Assembly: GCA_963739395.1 (NCBI GenBank)
Contig: CAVUAE010000002.1
Location: forward strand, 62,001 to 126,000
DNA: 64,000 nucleotides
Origin: RBG-13-51-18 sp963739395
GTDB taxonomy: Bacteria; Chloroflexota; Dehalococcoidia; Dehalococcoidales; RBG-16-60-22
Direction: 5' to 3'
Positions 15,944 to 24,966 of the stretch are shown here, one piece after another (the stretch's first letter is position 1; every line of letters starts with the position of its first letter). Position numbers and translations under genes: made by a program. The notes beneath the pieces were generated by a model. It saw nothing but the letters and a program-made list of their open reading frames with translations. It was not told where the DNA came from and did not search any database.

Positions 15944-17203
15944 ATGAGCGAATCGGATGCGATTAATCTTGCCCCAAGTATTAAAGAACATTTATCAGAG
16001 ACTCTAATTCTCTTTCTCAAGAATGCTGGAGACATTGCAGAAAAACACCAGCAGCGTTTATATCTCGTAGGCGGCACAGTACGCGACCTGCTGTTAGAGC
16101 GTGTTAATCTTGACATTGATATGGTGGTCGAAGGGGACGGCATCAAGCTCGCCCAGACGATAGCCACACAACTCAAGGCTAACATGACCGTCCACCCTCG
16201 TTTCGGCACCGCTAAAATTAGGTGGGGTAATCGTAGCGTCGATTTCGCCACTGCCCGCGCTGAAACTTACGCCCGTCCCGGCGCATTGCCTAAGGTTAAA
16301 TCCGGCACCATTAAGGACGATTTGGCGCGGCGTGATTTCACGATAAATGCCATGGCTATCGAGCTTAATCCGCGCCACTTCGGCGAGCTTATCGACCCCT
16401 TTGGTGGCAGGCAAGACCTGAAGAAAAAATTGGTGCGAGTGCTTCACGAAAAGAGCTTTATTGATGATGCCACGCGCATCTGGCGAGCTTTACGTTACGA
16501 GCAGCGGCTGGACTTTCGCATCGAGCCCGCAACCCGACTGCTTATTAAGCGAGATATTGATAAACTAAAAACAATTAGCGGCGACCGTATCCGCCATGAG
16601 TTAGAGTTGATATTAAAAGAGGAATTGCCGGAAAAAGTACTTTGTCGAGCTTATGAAATTGGTGTGTTGACGAAACTGCATCCAAATTTGAAGGGTGACG
16701 ACTGGCTTACCGAAACTTTTAAAACGGCGCGCGAACATTGCGGTCAGGATATGCCGCATCCAGATTTTTATCTCTCGTTATTATTCTATCGCTTAACTAA
16801 AAACGACTTAGAGGGTTTAATTAAATATCTACACTTTACCAAAGAAACAGCAAACATTTTACGCGATACCCTAGCCGTCAAGGCTAAATCCAGGGAGCTG
16901 GTGATACCTGGCTTGGCACCGAGTGAAGTCTACGAGATATTGCACGGCTATCACCTCATCGCTTATGCTGCTAACGTCATCGGCGCCGATTCCGAGACTG
17001 CTGCCGAGCATATTGAGCTTTATCTGAACGTATTGAGGCACGTTAATCCCGCCCTTAGCGGCGAGGACTTAAAGAAATTAGACGTGCCGAAGGGACCCAA
17101 GATTAAAGAAATTTTGGCAAAACTGCGCGACGCGCGGCTAGACGGCAAGATAAACAACAAAAAGGAAGAGGAAGAGATGGTGAAGAGGTGGAGGGACAAA
17201 TAA
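15944..17203 (+). CDS. CCA tRNA nucleotidyltransferase / poly(A) polymerase family
   Basis: This is a 419-residue class II nucleotidyltransferase. The head domain has LVGGTVRDLLLERVNLDIDM, with the two catalytic Asp residues near 57, and RRDFTINAMAIEL. The neck shows the RNA-binding DDATRIWRALRYEQRLDFRI segment and SGDRIRHELELIL. It adds or repairs the CCA end of tRNAs, or is an A-adding or poly(A) polymerase relative; class II sequences alone do not settle this. It is divergent from the UPF0200-like kinase. The C-terminus is Lys/Glu-rich (NNKKEEEEMVKRW). Confidence 0.9.
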   Translation: MSESDAINLAPSIKEHLSETLILFLKNAGDIAEKHQQRLYLVGGTVRDLLLERVNLDIDMVVEGDGIKLAQTIATQLKANMTVHPRFGTAKIRWGNRSVDFATARAETYARPGALPKVKSGTIKDDLARRDFTINAMAIELNPRHFGELIDPFGGRQDLKKKLVRVLHEKSFIDDATRIWRALRYEQRLDFRIEPATRLLIKRDIDKLKTISGDRIRHELELILKEELPEKVLCRAYEIGVLTKLHPNLKGDDWLTETFKTAREHCGQDMPHPDFYLSLLFYRLTKNDLEGLIKYLHFTKETANILRDTLAVKAKSRELVIPGLAPSEVYEILHGYHLIAYAANVIGADSETAAEHIELYLNVLRHVNPALSGEDLKKLDVPKGPKIKEILAKLRDARLDGKINNKKEEEEMVKRWRDK

Positions 17204-17224
17204 GTACTAAAGGAGTGTATTGAT

Positions 17225-17893
17225 ATGAACAAGGTGAAATGTCCTAAATGTGGTAGTGAACAAGTGGTTGCTATAGAACACAGAATTAGAGATTATGATT
17301 ATGATCGTAATAAGTTAGGAATTAGAGATTTACCCCAAACAGATAACCATATATACGTAGGAGTAGAAGGTTATGATAACTACTATGCAATAGCAAGGTG
17401 TTTAAATGATGAATGTAGAACGGATTACTTGGTTGAGAGACACAATCTCAGTAATCCATGGCAAGTACAAATTATGGAACCTAGAGTTGAAAAAATCGGA
17501 GAAGGTTTACCACTCCAAATAGATGAAGCATATCGGCAAGCTAGAATATGTCTTGACGTTTGTTGTCCAGATGCATCAATTGCCATGTGTAGAGTATCCC
17601 TTGATAGAATGAGTAAAGACAAAGGAGCAAAGGGCAGTACTTTAAAAGCTAGACTTGATGACTTAGTGAAAAAAAGTATACTAAAATCTTCAATAATTAC
17701 AGAAGCAATAAACGTGAGAGAATTTGGTAATGCTGCTTTACATGACTTATTAGTTGAAGAAATAAGTAATGAAGATGCTGAGATAATATGTGAATTTACA
17801 AAGGGTATCCTTTATGATATATATGTCACCCCAGAATTAGCGAGGAAAGCAGAGGAACGCAGGAAAAAAGTTCAAAAGGATAAAAACCCTTAG
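17225..17893 (+). CDS. DUF4145-like protein with N-terminal zinc ribbon
   Basis: This is a 222-residue protein. A zinc ribbon (CPKCGS near residue 7, Cys pair around 63-68) is followed by a helical domain. That domain contains QIDEAYRQARICLDVCCPDAS, then LKARLDDLVKKSIL and REFGNAALHDLLVEEIS, which resemble DUF4145. That domain often occurs in restriction and other defence proteins and in small accessory proteins. It has a clear AAGGAG ribosome site. Base use is visibly AT-richer than its neighbours, suggesting recent acquisition. No defence gene lies next to it, so a function is not assigned. Confidence 0.65.
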   Translation: MNKVKCPKCGSEQVVAIEHRIRDYDYDRNKLGIRDLPQTDNHIYVGVEGYDNYYAIARCLNDECRTDYLVERHNLSNPWQVQIMEPRVEKIGEGLPLQIDEAYRQARICLDVCCPDASIAMCRVSLDRMSKDKGAKGSTLKARLDDLVKKSILKSSIITEAINVREFGNAALHDLLVEEISNEDAEIICEFTKGILYDIYVTPELARKAEERRKKVQKDKNP

Positions 17894-17924
17894 CAAGTAA
17901 ATCAAAACTTCCCCAATAATTCGG

Positions 17925-17951
17925 TTGTCACTACGCTCCTCGCAATGACAG
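17925..17951. repeat. Short dispersed intergenic repeat
   Basis: Read on the minus strand, TGTCATTGCGAGGAGCGTAG followed by TGACAA, this is a motif widely scattered between genes in many bacterial genomes. It lies between the converging ends of the DUF4145-like gene and the rubrerythrin gene. The widespread occurrence is from general knowledge and was not checked. Confidence 0.45.
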
Positions 17952-17952
17952 T

Positions 17953-18459
17953 CTACACTACCTTCCTAAACATGCTCGCTGCTGAACCGCAAATGGGGCA
18001 TTTATCCGGTATCTCATCTTTAACAGTGTTGCCACATACCTGGCAGATGTAATAACTAGCATCTTTCGGCCGTTTACTATCTTTCATTTCTTGAAACGCT
18101 TCTTCAAATAAGCCGTAATGAATTTTCTCCACTTTATTCGCCCAATCGAAGGATTGTTCCGCCCTATCATTCCTTTCTTTTATGGCGATTTCGAGAAAAG
18201 CCGGATACATCTCGGTAAATTCCGCGCGTTCTCCCATGCTCGCCGCCAGCAGGTTATCCTTAGTCGACCCTATAGCGTCGATAACATTCAAGTGATTGCG
18301 GGCATGAATCACTTCCGCCTCGGCCACCGCGCGAAAGAGCCTCGCTATCTGGTGATAACCATCCTTTTCCGCCTTGTCCGCGTAAAAAAGATAGCGGCGG
18401 ACGGCTTTACTCTCCCCACCAAAAGCCTCCAGGATATTCTTTTCAGTTTCGTATGCCAT
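17953..18459 (-). CDS. Rubrerythrin
   Basis: This is a 168-residue rubrerythrin. The ferritin-like four-helix domain carries the di-iron Glu/His pattern (FGGESKAVRRYLFYADKAEKDG... AEAEVIHARNH ... EIAIKERNDRAEQSF), and the C-terminus is a rubredoxin site, CQVCG then CPICG. It reduces hydrogen peroxide in anaerobes using rubredoxin or NAD(P)H-linked donors. ATG 18459 is chosen because GGGGG precedes it; the upstream TTG is weaker. The next gene upstream on the same strand is a ferredoxin-nitroreductase, so both may serve oxidative-stress defence. Confidence 0.95.
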   Translation of the reverse strand: MAYETEKNILEAFGGESKAVRRYLFYADKAEKDGYHQIARLFRAVAEAEVIHARNHLNVIDAIGSTKDNLLAASMGERAEFTEMYPAFLEIAIKERNDRAEQSFDWANKVEKIHYGLFEEAFQEMKDSKRPKDASYYICQVCGNTVKDEIPDKCPICGSAASMFRKVV

Positions 18460-18495
18460 AATAACCCCCAAAATTCGTTAGTCAATTTTACACTA

Positions 18496-19311
18496 TTAAT
18501 GGTAAATAATGCGAGCCGGTTTACGCGGCGGGATACGTTTATACTTGAACATGGGATAGCCAACACACAGGGCGGCATAGGGAGTAAAACCCTCCGGCAG
18601 GGCAATAGCTTTAACCATAGGTTCGAATGTCTGTGCGGGGTAATAAAAGTAACCGTTCCAGTAACATCCCAGTCCAGCAGCTTTAGCCGCGAGGTCGAAG
18701 TAGCTTAAAGCAATAGCGCAATCCGTGGCGGCGATGGGATTATTCTTTTCAGCATAAGTTACGACTACAGCCGGCGCATTGCGGAGGAAGATATTCAAGC
18801 CCATTTCCTGTAGTCTCACTATACCCTGCATCTCCATCGCCCAGGGAGTATCACCCTTCGCCATTGAGCGGAACCATTCCAAACCGATGGCGGTTAACTT
18901 CTTTAACTCTTCACGGTCGTCGATGACCAGCCATTGTACTTCCTGCGCATTGTGTCCGGTGGGAGAATAGCGTGCGACATCGATAATACGTTCGATTTCT
19001 TTCCGCGGCACCGGTTTATCTTGAAACTCGCGGATGGAACGGCGACTTTTAATAAGCTGAGAGACCTGTTCGAAAGAAGGTTCATTTTTCTTGACGATGG
19101 GCGGGCATTTTTCCAGCGGCATTTCCTGGTGGATAACGCTGTCCGTGGGACAAACACTGACGCAATGCCCGCAGCGCATACAAAACTGGTCGGCGCCGGG
19201 GTAATAACTGGGGAAGTCATTTTCTTTCGGTATAATCAGGGAGGCGCCGCAAGCGATGGCACAGGCATTGCACTTAGTACAGGTTTCTTTGTTTATTTCA
19301 ACTATAGCCAT
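18496..19311 (-). CDS. Nitroreductase-family protein with N-terminal 2[4Fe-4S] ferredoxin domain
   Basis: This is a 271-residue fusion. Residues 1-60 carry two cluster motifs, CTKCNACAIAC and CMRCGHCVSVCP. The rest is an FMN-binding nitroreductase domain (RRSIREFQDKPVPRKEI, ARYSPTGHNAQEVQW, GLGCYWNGYF). Electrons likely enter through the ferredoxin part and reduce a small organic substrate at FMN. Such fusions are typical of strict anaerobes. It lies between ispE and rubrerythrin on the same strand. Confidence 0.9.
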   Translation of the reverse strand: MAIVEINKETCTKCNACAIACGASLIIPKENDFPSYYPGADQFCMRCGHCVSVCPTDSVIHQEMPLEKCPPIVKKNEPSFEQVSQLIKSRRSIREFQDKPVPRKEIERIIDVARYSPTGHNAQEVQWLVIDDREELKKLTAIGLEWFRSMAKGDTPWAMEMQGIVRLQEMGLNIFLRNAPAVVVTYAEKNNPIAATDCAIALSYFDLAAKAAGLGCYWNGYFYYPAQTFEPMVKAIALPEGFTPYAALCVGYPMFKYKRIPPRKPARIIYH

Positions 19312-19333
19312 TCTAAAATCTCCTTTTTTTATC

Positions 19334-20173
19334 TTACATTGTATATGCCAAACAAGTCTTCATGCCTTGCATCTTACAGCGTTGAAATAACTGCCTGGCT
19401 TGGGTTTTTTCTTTGAAGATAGAAAACAGAGTTGGTCCCGAACCAGCCAGGTGAGTATTAGTCGCGCCTAAGTCACGTAGACGGCGTTTATAATCCAACA
19501 AACCTTTAAAAACGTCAAAGGCGACTTTTTCAAATGCATTGGAAATTAATGAAGGATCAAATACTTTCCCCCCAATCAAAGTTGCCGCTAGCCTCTCGGT
19601 ATCACTACCATCGGTGTAGTTTTGGGGCTGAATCGAGGCGAACATTTTAGTGGTTTTACCTGTTTCTACCTTAACATCAGGGAAAAATAAAACATACCAT
19701 AATTTTAGTCGCGGGGGGAGGGGCTTGATTATCTCCCCTCTTCCGGAGGCTAAAGCGGTTCCCCCCTTTAGGAAGAACGGCACGTCTGACCCTATATTTG
19801 CTGCTATTTCGTGGAGTTTTTCATCCGAAAGCTTTAACTGATATATTTCGTTAAGTCCTTTTATTAAAGCAGCAGCATCGGAACTATCTCCGCCTAATCC
19901 AGCCATCAATGGAATATGTTTTTCTAACTTTATGTTAACTTCTGTGGCTGAATTTGGCAGTACAAGGCGTAAAACCTTACTTAAGAGGCTTTTTTCGCCC
20001 GACCACGATGAATTATCGCACTGTAAGTAAATACCCTGCCCAGCTTGAACATAGAGCGTATCAGACAGGTCTATCGCCTGAAGGACGCTGCGTATCTCGT
20101 GAAAGCCATCGGTACGTTTACCTAGGATATCCAGAGTCAGGTTTATCTTGGCAGGAGCTTTTATCATAACCAT
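19334..20173 (-). CDS. ispE: 4-diphosphocytidyl-2-C-methyl-D-erythritol kinase
   Basis: This is a 279-residue GHMP kinase. It has the N-terminal APAKINLTLDILGKRTDG, the ATP loop PLMAGLGGDSSDAAA and the C-terminal LAGSGPTLFSIF. It phosphorylates CDP-methylerythritol in the non-mevalonate isoprenoid pathway. GAGGAG precedes the ATG. It directly follows rsmA, with only 1 bp between the genes, a pairing seen in many bacteria. Confidence 0.95.
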   Translation of the reverse strand: MVMIKAPAKINLTLDILGKRTDGFHEIRSVLQAIDLSDTLYVQAGQGIYLQCDNSSWSGEKSLLSKVLRLVLPNSATEVNIKLEKHIPLMAGLGGDSSDAAALIKGLNEIYQLKLSDEKLHEIAANIGSDVPFFLKGGTALASGRGEIIKPLPPRLKLWYVLFFPDVKVETGKTTKMFASIQPQNYTDGSDTERLAATLIGGKVFDPSLISNAFEKVAFDVFKGLLDYKRRLRDLGATNTHLAGSGPTLFSIFKEKTQARQLFQRCKMQGMKTCLAYTM

Positions 20174-20174
20174 A

Positions 20175-21053
20175 TTATTTACTCCTCATATTATATTCCT
20201 TATAAAGCGCTGCCCACTCCTCCAGTGTAAACGTTTCCGCCCGGCGTTGCGGGTCGATTTTTGCCTTAGTTAATAAAGCCAATACATCGTCCTTAGGTAA
20301 GGCAAGCCCCTGCGCCAGCGAATTGGCTACCTGCTTACGGGCAGCCGTAAAACCAGCACGCACAAGCTTGAAAAAACCCGCCGCATCGTCCACAATGACG
20401 GGAGGCTTTTTATAGACTTCTATTTTCACGACGGTGGAATCGACCTCCGGCGAAGGGAAAAAGGCGGCGGCAGGCACATCCGCCACTATACTGGGTTTGC
20501 CGTAAAACTGCACGGCGATACTCAATACGCTGCGGTCGCCCGCCTCGGCGACGATTATCTTAGCCACTTCTTTTTGCACCATCACCACCATCGTTGACGG
20601 CTTAACAGGCGCTTCTAAAAAATGCCGCAGTACAGGGGACGTTATATAGTAAGGCAGGTTAGCAACGACTTTATAAGAACGGAGTTGGGTTGGGAAATGG
20701 GGGGCACTGTCTTTTAGTAAATTCGCCGGGTTGGTGCCGAGTACATCCTCGTTGAGAACGACGACGTTTTCCGTTGCTAAATTATCTTGCAGTAGCGACG
20801 CCAGACGATTATCCAGTTCGATAGCGATGACCCAACCAGCTCGCTTGGCCAGTTCAGCCGTCATTAAACCTAAGCCCGGTCCTACCTCGATAACGGTATC
20901 CTCACGCGTCAGGGCGGCGGCGCTTAAGATTTTCTCCAGCACCGTATCATCGATAAGAAAGTGCTGTCCTAAACTCTTCTTCGTGCGGATATCGTACTTA
21001 CGCAGCAGCTTTTTCGTCTGCGTTAAAAGTGAAATTGAATCATTATCACCCAT
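20175..21053 (-). CDS. rsmA: 16S rRNA (adenine1518/1519-N6) dimethyltransferase
   Basis: This is a 292-residue KsgA-family methyltransferase. The opening IRTKKSLGQHFLID, the SAM site VIEVGPGLGLMTAELAKRA, the catalytic NLPYYITSPVLRHFL and the C-terminal FFPSPEVDSTVVKIE are all present. It dimethylates two adenines near the 3' end of 16S rRNA. The frame is open up to 21140, but that part overlaps the SRP RNA gene, so ATG 21053 is used. It forms a tight pair with ispE. Confidence 0.95.
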   Translation of the reverse strand: MGDNDSISLLTQTKKLLRKYDIRTKKSLGQHFLIDDTVLEKILSAAALTREDTVIEVGPGLGLMTAELAKRAGWVIAIELDNRLASLLQDNLATENVVVLNEDVLGTNPANLLKDSAPHFPTQLRSYKVVANLPYYITSPVLRHFLEAPVKPSTMVVMVQKEVAKIIVAEAGDRSVLSIAVQFYGKPSIVADVPAAAFFPSPEVDSTVVKIEVYKKPPVIVDDAAGFFKLVRAGFTAARKQVANSLAQGLALPKDDVLALLTKAKIDPQRRAETFTLEEWAALYKEYNMRSK

Positions 21054-21100
21054 AAACTTAAGAGGCCGTGCCTCCCATCCTCGACTCTGCCTAACGGCTT

Positions 21101-21332
21101 GCCCGTGCCAGCCGACTCCAGCCAGGCTTACCTGCGGCACCCAGAATTAGCCATTTACCGCTGCTTCCTTTCGGACCTGGCGGGGTTCACGGCATTCTGC
21201 CGCGCAGGACCCAGCCTTCAACGCCACTTAACCAGGGCAGTCCCACCAGACAAAAGCCTCAAACAGGAATTCGACCCTGCTATAGCGGATTTCAGGTACA
21301 GGGCACCGCTGGCTCCCCGTCTAGCACGACCT
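21101..21332 (-). ncRNA. ffs: Signal recognition particle RNA, large bacterial type
   Basis: The conserved helix-8 core CCAGGTCCGGAAGGAAGCAG is present on the minus strand around 21160-21180. The RNA is longer than the small 4.5S type: its 5' half contains CGGTGCCCTGTACCTG and CCGCTATAGCAGGG, as in large SRP RNAs of Firmicutes. The ends pair as CGTGCTAG with CTGGCACG, setting the RNA to about 230 nt. It forms the scaffold for Ffh in membrane protein targeting. Ends are estimated to within a few bases. Confidence 0.92.
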
Positions 21333-21339
21333 CAAGTAA

Positions 21340-21368
21340 AGAGTAAAGCGTACGATTTTAATTGTCAA
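21340..21368 (-). promoter_or_regulatory. Promoter of the SRP RNA
   Basis: On the minus strand a perfect TTGACA (21368-21363) is followed after 17 bp by TACTCT (21345-21340). This would start transcription near 21333, just at the predicted 5' end of the RNA. Confidence 0.55.
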
Positions 21369-21454
21369 GAAGGAGCAAATCACATCTAGAACCATTGTTT
21401 AACACTCCGGATGATGTTATACTGCCTATACATAATTGTAAAAACAGGTTTTTT

Positions 21455-22549
21455 ATGAGTAAAAAGAAAAAAAAGTACTTTTATGTCAAACATAAAACTA
21501 TGCAGAATACACCAACTGCTGAAATCAACAGTAATATTGGTACAAAACACTTAGACGAATCACCTCCAAATAAAAAGTTTGACTTCAGTATTATTTTAAC
21601 TATCGTATCTCTCATTATTACAACTTTTGTTTCCAATTGGTTAAATAGTTTTTCTCAGTTTTGGGCATATATACTATTATTATTCTCCTTTTCAATAGGA
21701 CTAGCATATTTTGTACGTAAAATTGGAATATGGATGGGAAGGAGTAACTTTAAGTTAATCAACTGGATTACAAAAAATATATTTCGAGTAATTTTAGTAT
21801 GGATACTAGCCTTTATAATTGCCATTCCGACTATTATTTTCACTTCACCCTATTATAAGGATTCATTATTACCGAATAATGGTTCAATAGAATTGGGACC
21901 ATTTGGTAATGATTCTGCCAAAGTTTCAATACATTATGGGAAAAGAACCAATGATTTTTTCTTTACACAAGAAACTGTTGGGAAATTAAAACAAAAGCCA
22001 ATATCAGTCTTAAATATTGATGGGCAAGACATTCTTTATGTACATATAGAAAATGATAAATTATTCGTAGATGCTATGGTGTTCGCCGGATATGGAGATG
22101 CTATAGCTATTAAAACATTTACAGACATTACGTTAGAAATGTCTTTCTCTATTCCTATTATAGACAATATAGATATTAGTGTTCCATTAATTGATCAAGA
22201 ACCATCACTAGGAATCAAAAATGGGTTAGCTCAACCAGTTATAATTAAGAATAGTGATTATAGTAAAAAACCCAATGGCTGGAGAATACAACGAAGTGAT
22301 ACTGCGTTAGAAATTACTAATGAAAATAATATACCTGTGTTGGTTTTAGAATATAGAAGTCCATATGAAATAACGATTTCAGGATTGTTTGTAACAAATA
22401 TTGGCATACTGAAAGTGGATAACAGTGAAGGAGCAATATTTAAAATTGCTAATAGCCTTTCTGAATTTGGTACTTATAAAGTGGATAGAATATTTATAAA
22501 TTCTATTTTTGATTTATTTAGTTCAGAGAGAACTTATACCTTTGAATGA
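21455..22549 (+). CDS. Hypothetical membrane protein with extracytoplasmic C-terminal domain
   Basis: This is a 364-residue protein. ATG 21455 is the likely start (MSKKKKKYFYV); the 31 codons upstream overlap a promoter-like region. A basic N-terminus is followed by three hydrophobic segments between about residues 45 and 140. The remaining 220 residues are polar and strand-rich, with no Cys or catalytic motif I recognise, and probably lie outside the membrane. Base use is clearly AT-rich compared with rsmA and the phosphoesterase on either side. I do not recognise the family; it looks like an acquired or lineage-specific gene inserted next to the SRP RNA. Confidence 0.65.
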   Translation: MSKKKKKYFYVKHKTMQNTPTAEINSNIGTKHLDESPPNKKFDFSIILTIVSLIITTFVSNWLNSFSQFWAYILLLFSFSIGLAYFVRKIGIWMGRSNFKLINWITKNIFRVILVWILAFIIAIPTIIFTSPYYKDSLLPNNGSIELGPFGNDSAKVSIHYGKRTNDFFFTQETVGKLKQKPISVLNIDGQDILYVHIENDKLFVDAMVFAGYGDAIAIKTFTDITLEMSFSIPIIDNIDISVPLIDQEPSLGIKNGLAQPVIIKNSDYSKKPNGWRIQRSDTALEITNENNIPVLVLEYRSPYEITISGLFVTNIGILKVDNSEGAIFKIANSLSEFGTYKVDRIFINSIFDLFSSERTYTFE

Positions 22550-22560
22550 AAATTGCTTTT

Positions 22561-23292
22561 CTATCTCCCCACCTCCAGCCGTAAAATCAGTTGTGGAGGG
22601 AGTCCCGCCTTAGCCATTTTATCCTGCGTGGCGCGGATATTATAAGGCACGCGATACAAATAAAACCTATTATCCTTGCTATCGAAGATAGCATAGCTGG
22701 CGCGCGGGTCGCCGTCTCTTGGCTGCCCCACCGCCCCCGGATTAAGTATCATTCTTGTTTCATCCAAAGTTAGCCAGGTATCCGGCGTAAGCTCTATCGG
22801 CACAACACGACGCTGTTCCTGCATAAACACCGACGGCATATGCGTATGCCCCACCAGGCAGTAGCGTTCACCGAAAGCCGTAAAGTTTCTGGCGGCGCTA
22901 TCGGTGGTTAAAATATATTCGAAAATCTGGGATGATGGACTGCCGTGTACCAACAGAAAATCGCCCTTTTGCACAGTTTTAGGCAGTTCTTGTAGATAAA
23001 GAATGTCCACTCCATCCAGTTGTAATCCTGTCCATTCGCAGGCTTCCGCTGCCGCCGGATTAAAGTAGGATAAATCGATTTTCCCGACAGCGCCGAGGTC
23101 GTGGTTACCGACGACGCAAACGGCTCTCAATTTACGCAACAGTCTAATGCATTCACTGGGGTCAGGACCGTAGCCGACGATATCGCCCAGGCACCATATC
23201 TCATCAACGGCACCCTTGGTCTTAATGTCGTTCAGCACGGCATTCAGTGCCTCGAGGTTGGCGTGTATATCCGCCAGAATCGCGTAACGCAT
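22561..23292 (-). CDS. Calcineurin-type metallophosphoesterase
   Basis: This is a 243-residue protein with the ordered metal motifs ILADIHANLEAL (D-x-H), CLGDIVGYGPDP (GD), VVGNHD (GNHD) and GHTHMP (GHxH). The WCLGDIVGYGP signature is typical of the small YfcE-like or Ap4A-hydrolase-like branch. The substrate could be a phosphodiester or a nucleotide. On the minus strand TATATT (23306-23301) ends 8 nt before the ATG with no ribosome site, suggesting a leaderless mRNA. Confidence 0.88.
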   Translation of the reverse strand: MRYAILADIHANLEALNAVLNDIKTKGAVDEIWCLGDIVGYGPDPSECIRLLRKLRAVCVVGNHDLGAVGKIDLSYFNPAAAEACEWTGLQLDGVDILYLQELPKTVQKGDFLLVHGSPSSQIFEYILTTDSAARNFTAFGERYCLVGHTHMPSVFMQEQRRVVPIELTPDTWLTLDETRMILNPGAVGQPRDGDPRASYAIFDSKDNRFYLYRVPYNIRATQDKMAKAGLPPQLILRLEVGR

Positions 23293-23348
23293 TTGGACTT
23301 AATATAACAGTTTTTAAGAAATATGAAAAGAGCAGAGGGAATAAAATC

Positions 23349-23460
23349 CTTCTCTTATCTCCCTTTTGTAAAGGGAGATGATGTTTATTTGTCCTCTCTT
23401 TTCCTTCGCTTAAATTTAATCTTTCCCCCTTTGAAAAAGGGGGATTAAGGGGGATTTTGT
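23349..23460. repeat. C/T-rich dispersed repeats with complementary blocks
   Basis: There are two units. The first pairs CTCCCTTT with AAAGGGAG (23361-23380 region). The second pairs TCCCCCTTTGAAAAAGGGGGA and is extended by GATTAAGGGGGATTTT. Such units recur between genes in many bacteria. They lie between divergent genes (phosphoesterase and thiL), just upstream of the thiL -10 box. No coding potential is seen. Confidence 0.5.
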
Positions 23461-23473
23461 CTAGGTAATATGT

Positions 23474-23479
23474 TATAAT
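23474..23479 (+). promoter_or_regulatory. -10 box of thiL; leaderless arrangement
   Basis: A perfect TATAAT ends 7 nt before the GTG start at 23487. There is no room for a ribosome site. No good -35 box is visible at 16-18 bp. Confidence 0.5.
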
Positions 23480-23486
23480 TTTAGCT

Positions 23487-24479
23487 GTGAAAGTGAAAGA
23501 TTTAGGCGAGTTCGGACTCATCGACCGTCAGAATAAAATGGTCGTCGACTCTAAAATCAATAAGGCGTCGCCCGACATTATCCTCGGCATCGGCGACGAT
23601 GCCGCCGCCTGGCAAGGTGACAGCTCAATTCAGCTCGCTACTTTGGACACTATGGTGGAGAACGTCCACTTTACGTTAGATAACGCTACCTGGCAAGAGG
23701 TCGGCTGGAAATCTTTAGCCATAAACATCAGCGATATTGCCGCCATGGGCGGACTACCCCATTACGCTCTGGTCGCTCTGGCTTTGCCGGTTTATACCGA
23801 CGTCGCTAATATTACTGAACTTTACCAAGGAATGATAGAAACCGCTAAAGAGTATAAAGTCGCTATCGTCGGCGGGAATATCAGCCGCGCACCGCAGGTA
23901 TCAGTGACAATTACGGTGTTAGGGAGAAGTCCAGATAACAAAATACTCAAACGTTCCACGGCAAAAGTCGGCGACGCTATTGCCGTCACCGGTTACGCCG
24001 GTAGCGCCGTCGCTGGACTGGTTATGCTGAAGAAAAAGCTTCAGTTGAAAGCAACTGACGCTAAATACTTAAGAAATGCTTTTCTGCATCCCATACCGCG
24101 TGTGGCAGAAGGACGACTGCTGGTCAAGCACGGCATTACTACCGCCATCGATACCAGCGATGGACTACTCGCCGACCTAAAACATATCTGTGAAGCGAGC
24201 AAGGTCAGCGCCAGAATTGATGTTGATAAAGTGCCGATTAGCGATTCGGTTAAAGCTAACTTCAAGGAAAAAGCATTGGAAATGGCGCTGGGGGGTGGAG
24301 AGGATTACGAGCTGATTTTCACCGGCGATACCAAATCCATTATGAAAGTTAAAAAAGAAGCAAAGTGTCCGGTAACTATCATCGGCGAGATAACCAAGGG
24401 AAAGTCTGGGGTTATCAATTTATTCAATGCCAAAGGCAAGCCCGTGAGAATCAACCAAACAGGCTGGACGCATTTTTAA
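23487..24479 (+). CDS. thiL: Thiamine-monophosphate kinase
   Basis: This is a 330-residue ThiL. Landmarks are GIGDDAAAW near the N-terminus, LATLDTMVENVHF, SLAINISDIAAMGGLP, VGGNISRAP, AIDTSDGLLADLKHI and GGGEDYELIFT. It phosphorylates thiamine monophosphate to the diphosphate cofactor, which the transketolase encoded upstream needs. It starts with GTG. Four genes follow on the same strand (thioesterase, HAD, ndk, coiled-coil protein), possibly one transcript as far as ndk. Confidence 0.95.
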   Translation: MKVKDLGEFGLIDRQNKMVVDSKINKASPDIILGIGDDAAAWQGDSSIQLATLDTMVENVHFTLDNATWQEVGWKSLAINISDIAAMGGLPHYALVALALPVYTDVANITELYQGMIETAKEYKVAIVGGNISRAPQVSVTITVLGRSPDNKILKRSTAKVGDAIAVTGYAGSAVAGLVMLKKKLQLKATDAKYLRNAFLHPIPRVAEGRLLVKHGITTAIDTSDGLLADLKHICEASKVSARIDVDKVPISDSVKANFKEKALEMALGGGEDYELIFTGDTKSIMKVKKEAKCPVTIIGEITKGKSGVINLFNAKGKPVRINQTGWTHF

Positions 24480-24498
24480 ATAAACTGGAGTAATATTT

Positions 24499-24966
24499 AT
24501 GGTAGCCATTCCTAAAGTTATGCTTAATACCGAGCTTAATGAGGGCTTTTGTTTTGGCTGCGGGCAAAATAACCCCATCGGTATGAAATTGCGCTTCGTA
24601 AAAGACGGGAAGATCATCCACGCCGAATTTACGCCGCATAAGATGCATCAGGGTTGGCCCGGGATGCTTCATGGAGGTATATTGGCTTGCTTGCTGGATG
24701 AAGCGATGAGCAATATCGCTTATGCCACCGGTAACACCACAATGACCGCGACGATTAATATCAGGTGGCGGCAGCCGGTCAAAGTGGAAGTGCCGTTAGT
24801 TGTCACCGCCTGGGTAACACGCCATCGTAAGAAAATTATTGAAACCTCCGGTAAAGTGACGCTTAAGGACGGCACCATTATCGCAGAAAGCACCGCCAAG
24901 CAATTTATCGCGGAGAGTCAGGCGAAACAGGGAGATAAAGTGAAGGAGAAGCGCCGACATGTCTGA
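24499..24966 (+). CDS. PaaI-type hot-dog thioesterase
   Basis: This is a 155-residue hot-dog-fold protein. The N-terminal GFCFGCGQNNPIGMKLRF and the active-site HGGILACLLDEAMS on the central helix are typical of the PaaI/YbdB acyl-CoA thioesterase group. The C-terminal 30 residues are charged and not conserved. The last 8 bp overlap the next gene's start, so it is translationally coupled to the HAD phosphatase. Substrate unknown. Confidence 0.88.
   Translation: MVAIPKVMLNTELNEGFCFGCGQNNPIGMKLRFVKDGKIIHAEFTPHKMHQGWPGMLHGGILACLLDEAMSNIAYATGNTTMTATINIRWRQPVKVEVPLVVTAWVTRHRKKIIETSGKVTLKDGTIIAESTAKQFIAESQAKQGDKVKEKRRHV

Noticed and set aside
17916..17951. tRNA-like or attachment site near the end of the DUF4145-like gene
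   Set aside because: The GTCATTGCGAGGAGC sequence matches a common dispersed repeat. It has no tRNA arms and no integrase gene is nearby.
21054..21389. Open frames across the SRP RNA, including an extension of rsmA to 21140
   Set aside because: The region is the SRP RNA, with the conserved GGAAGGAAGCAG core and pairing ends. The frames have no protein-like features.
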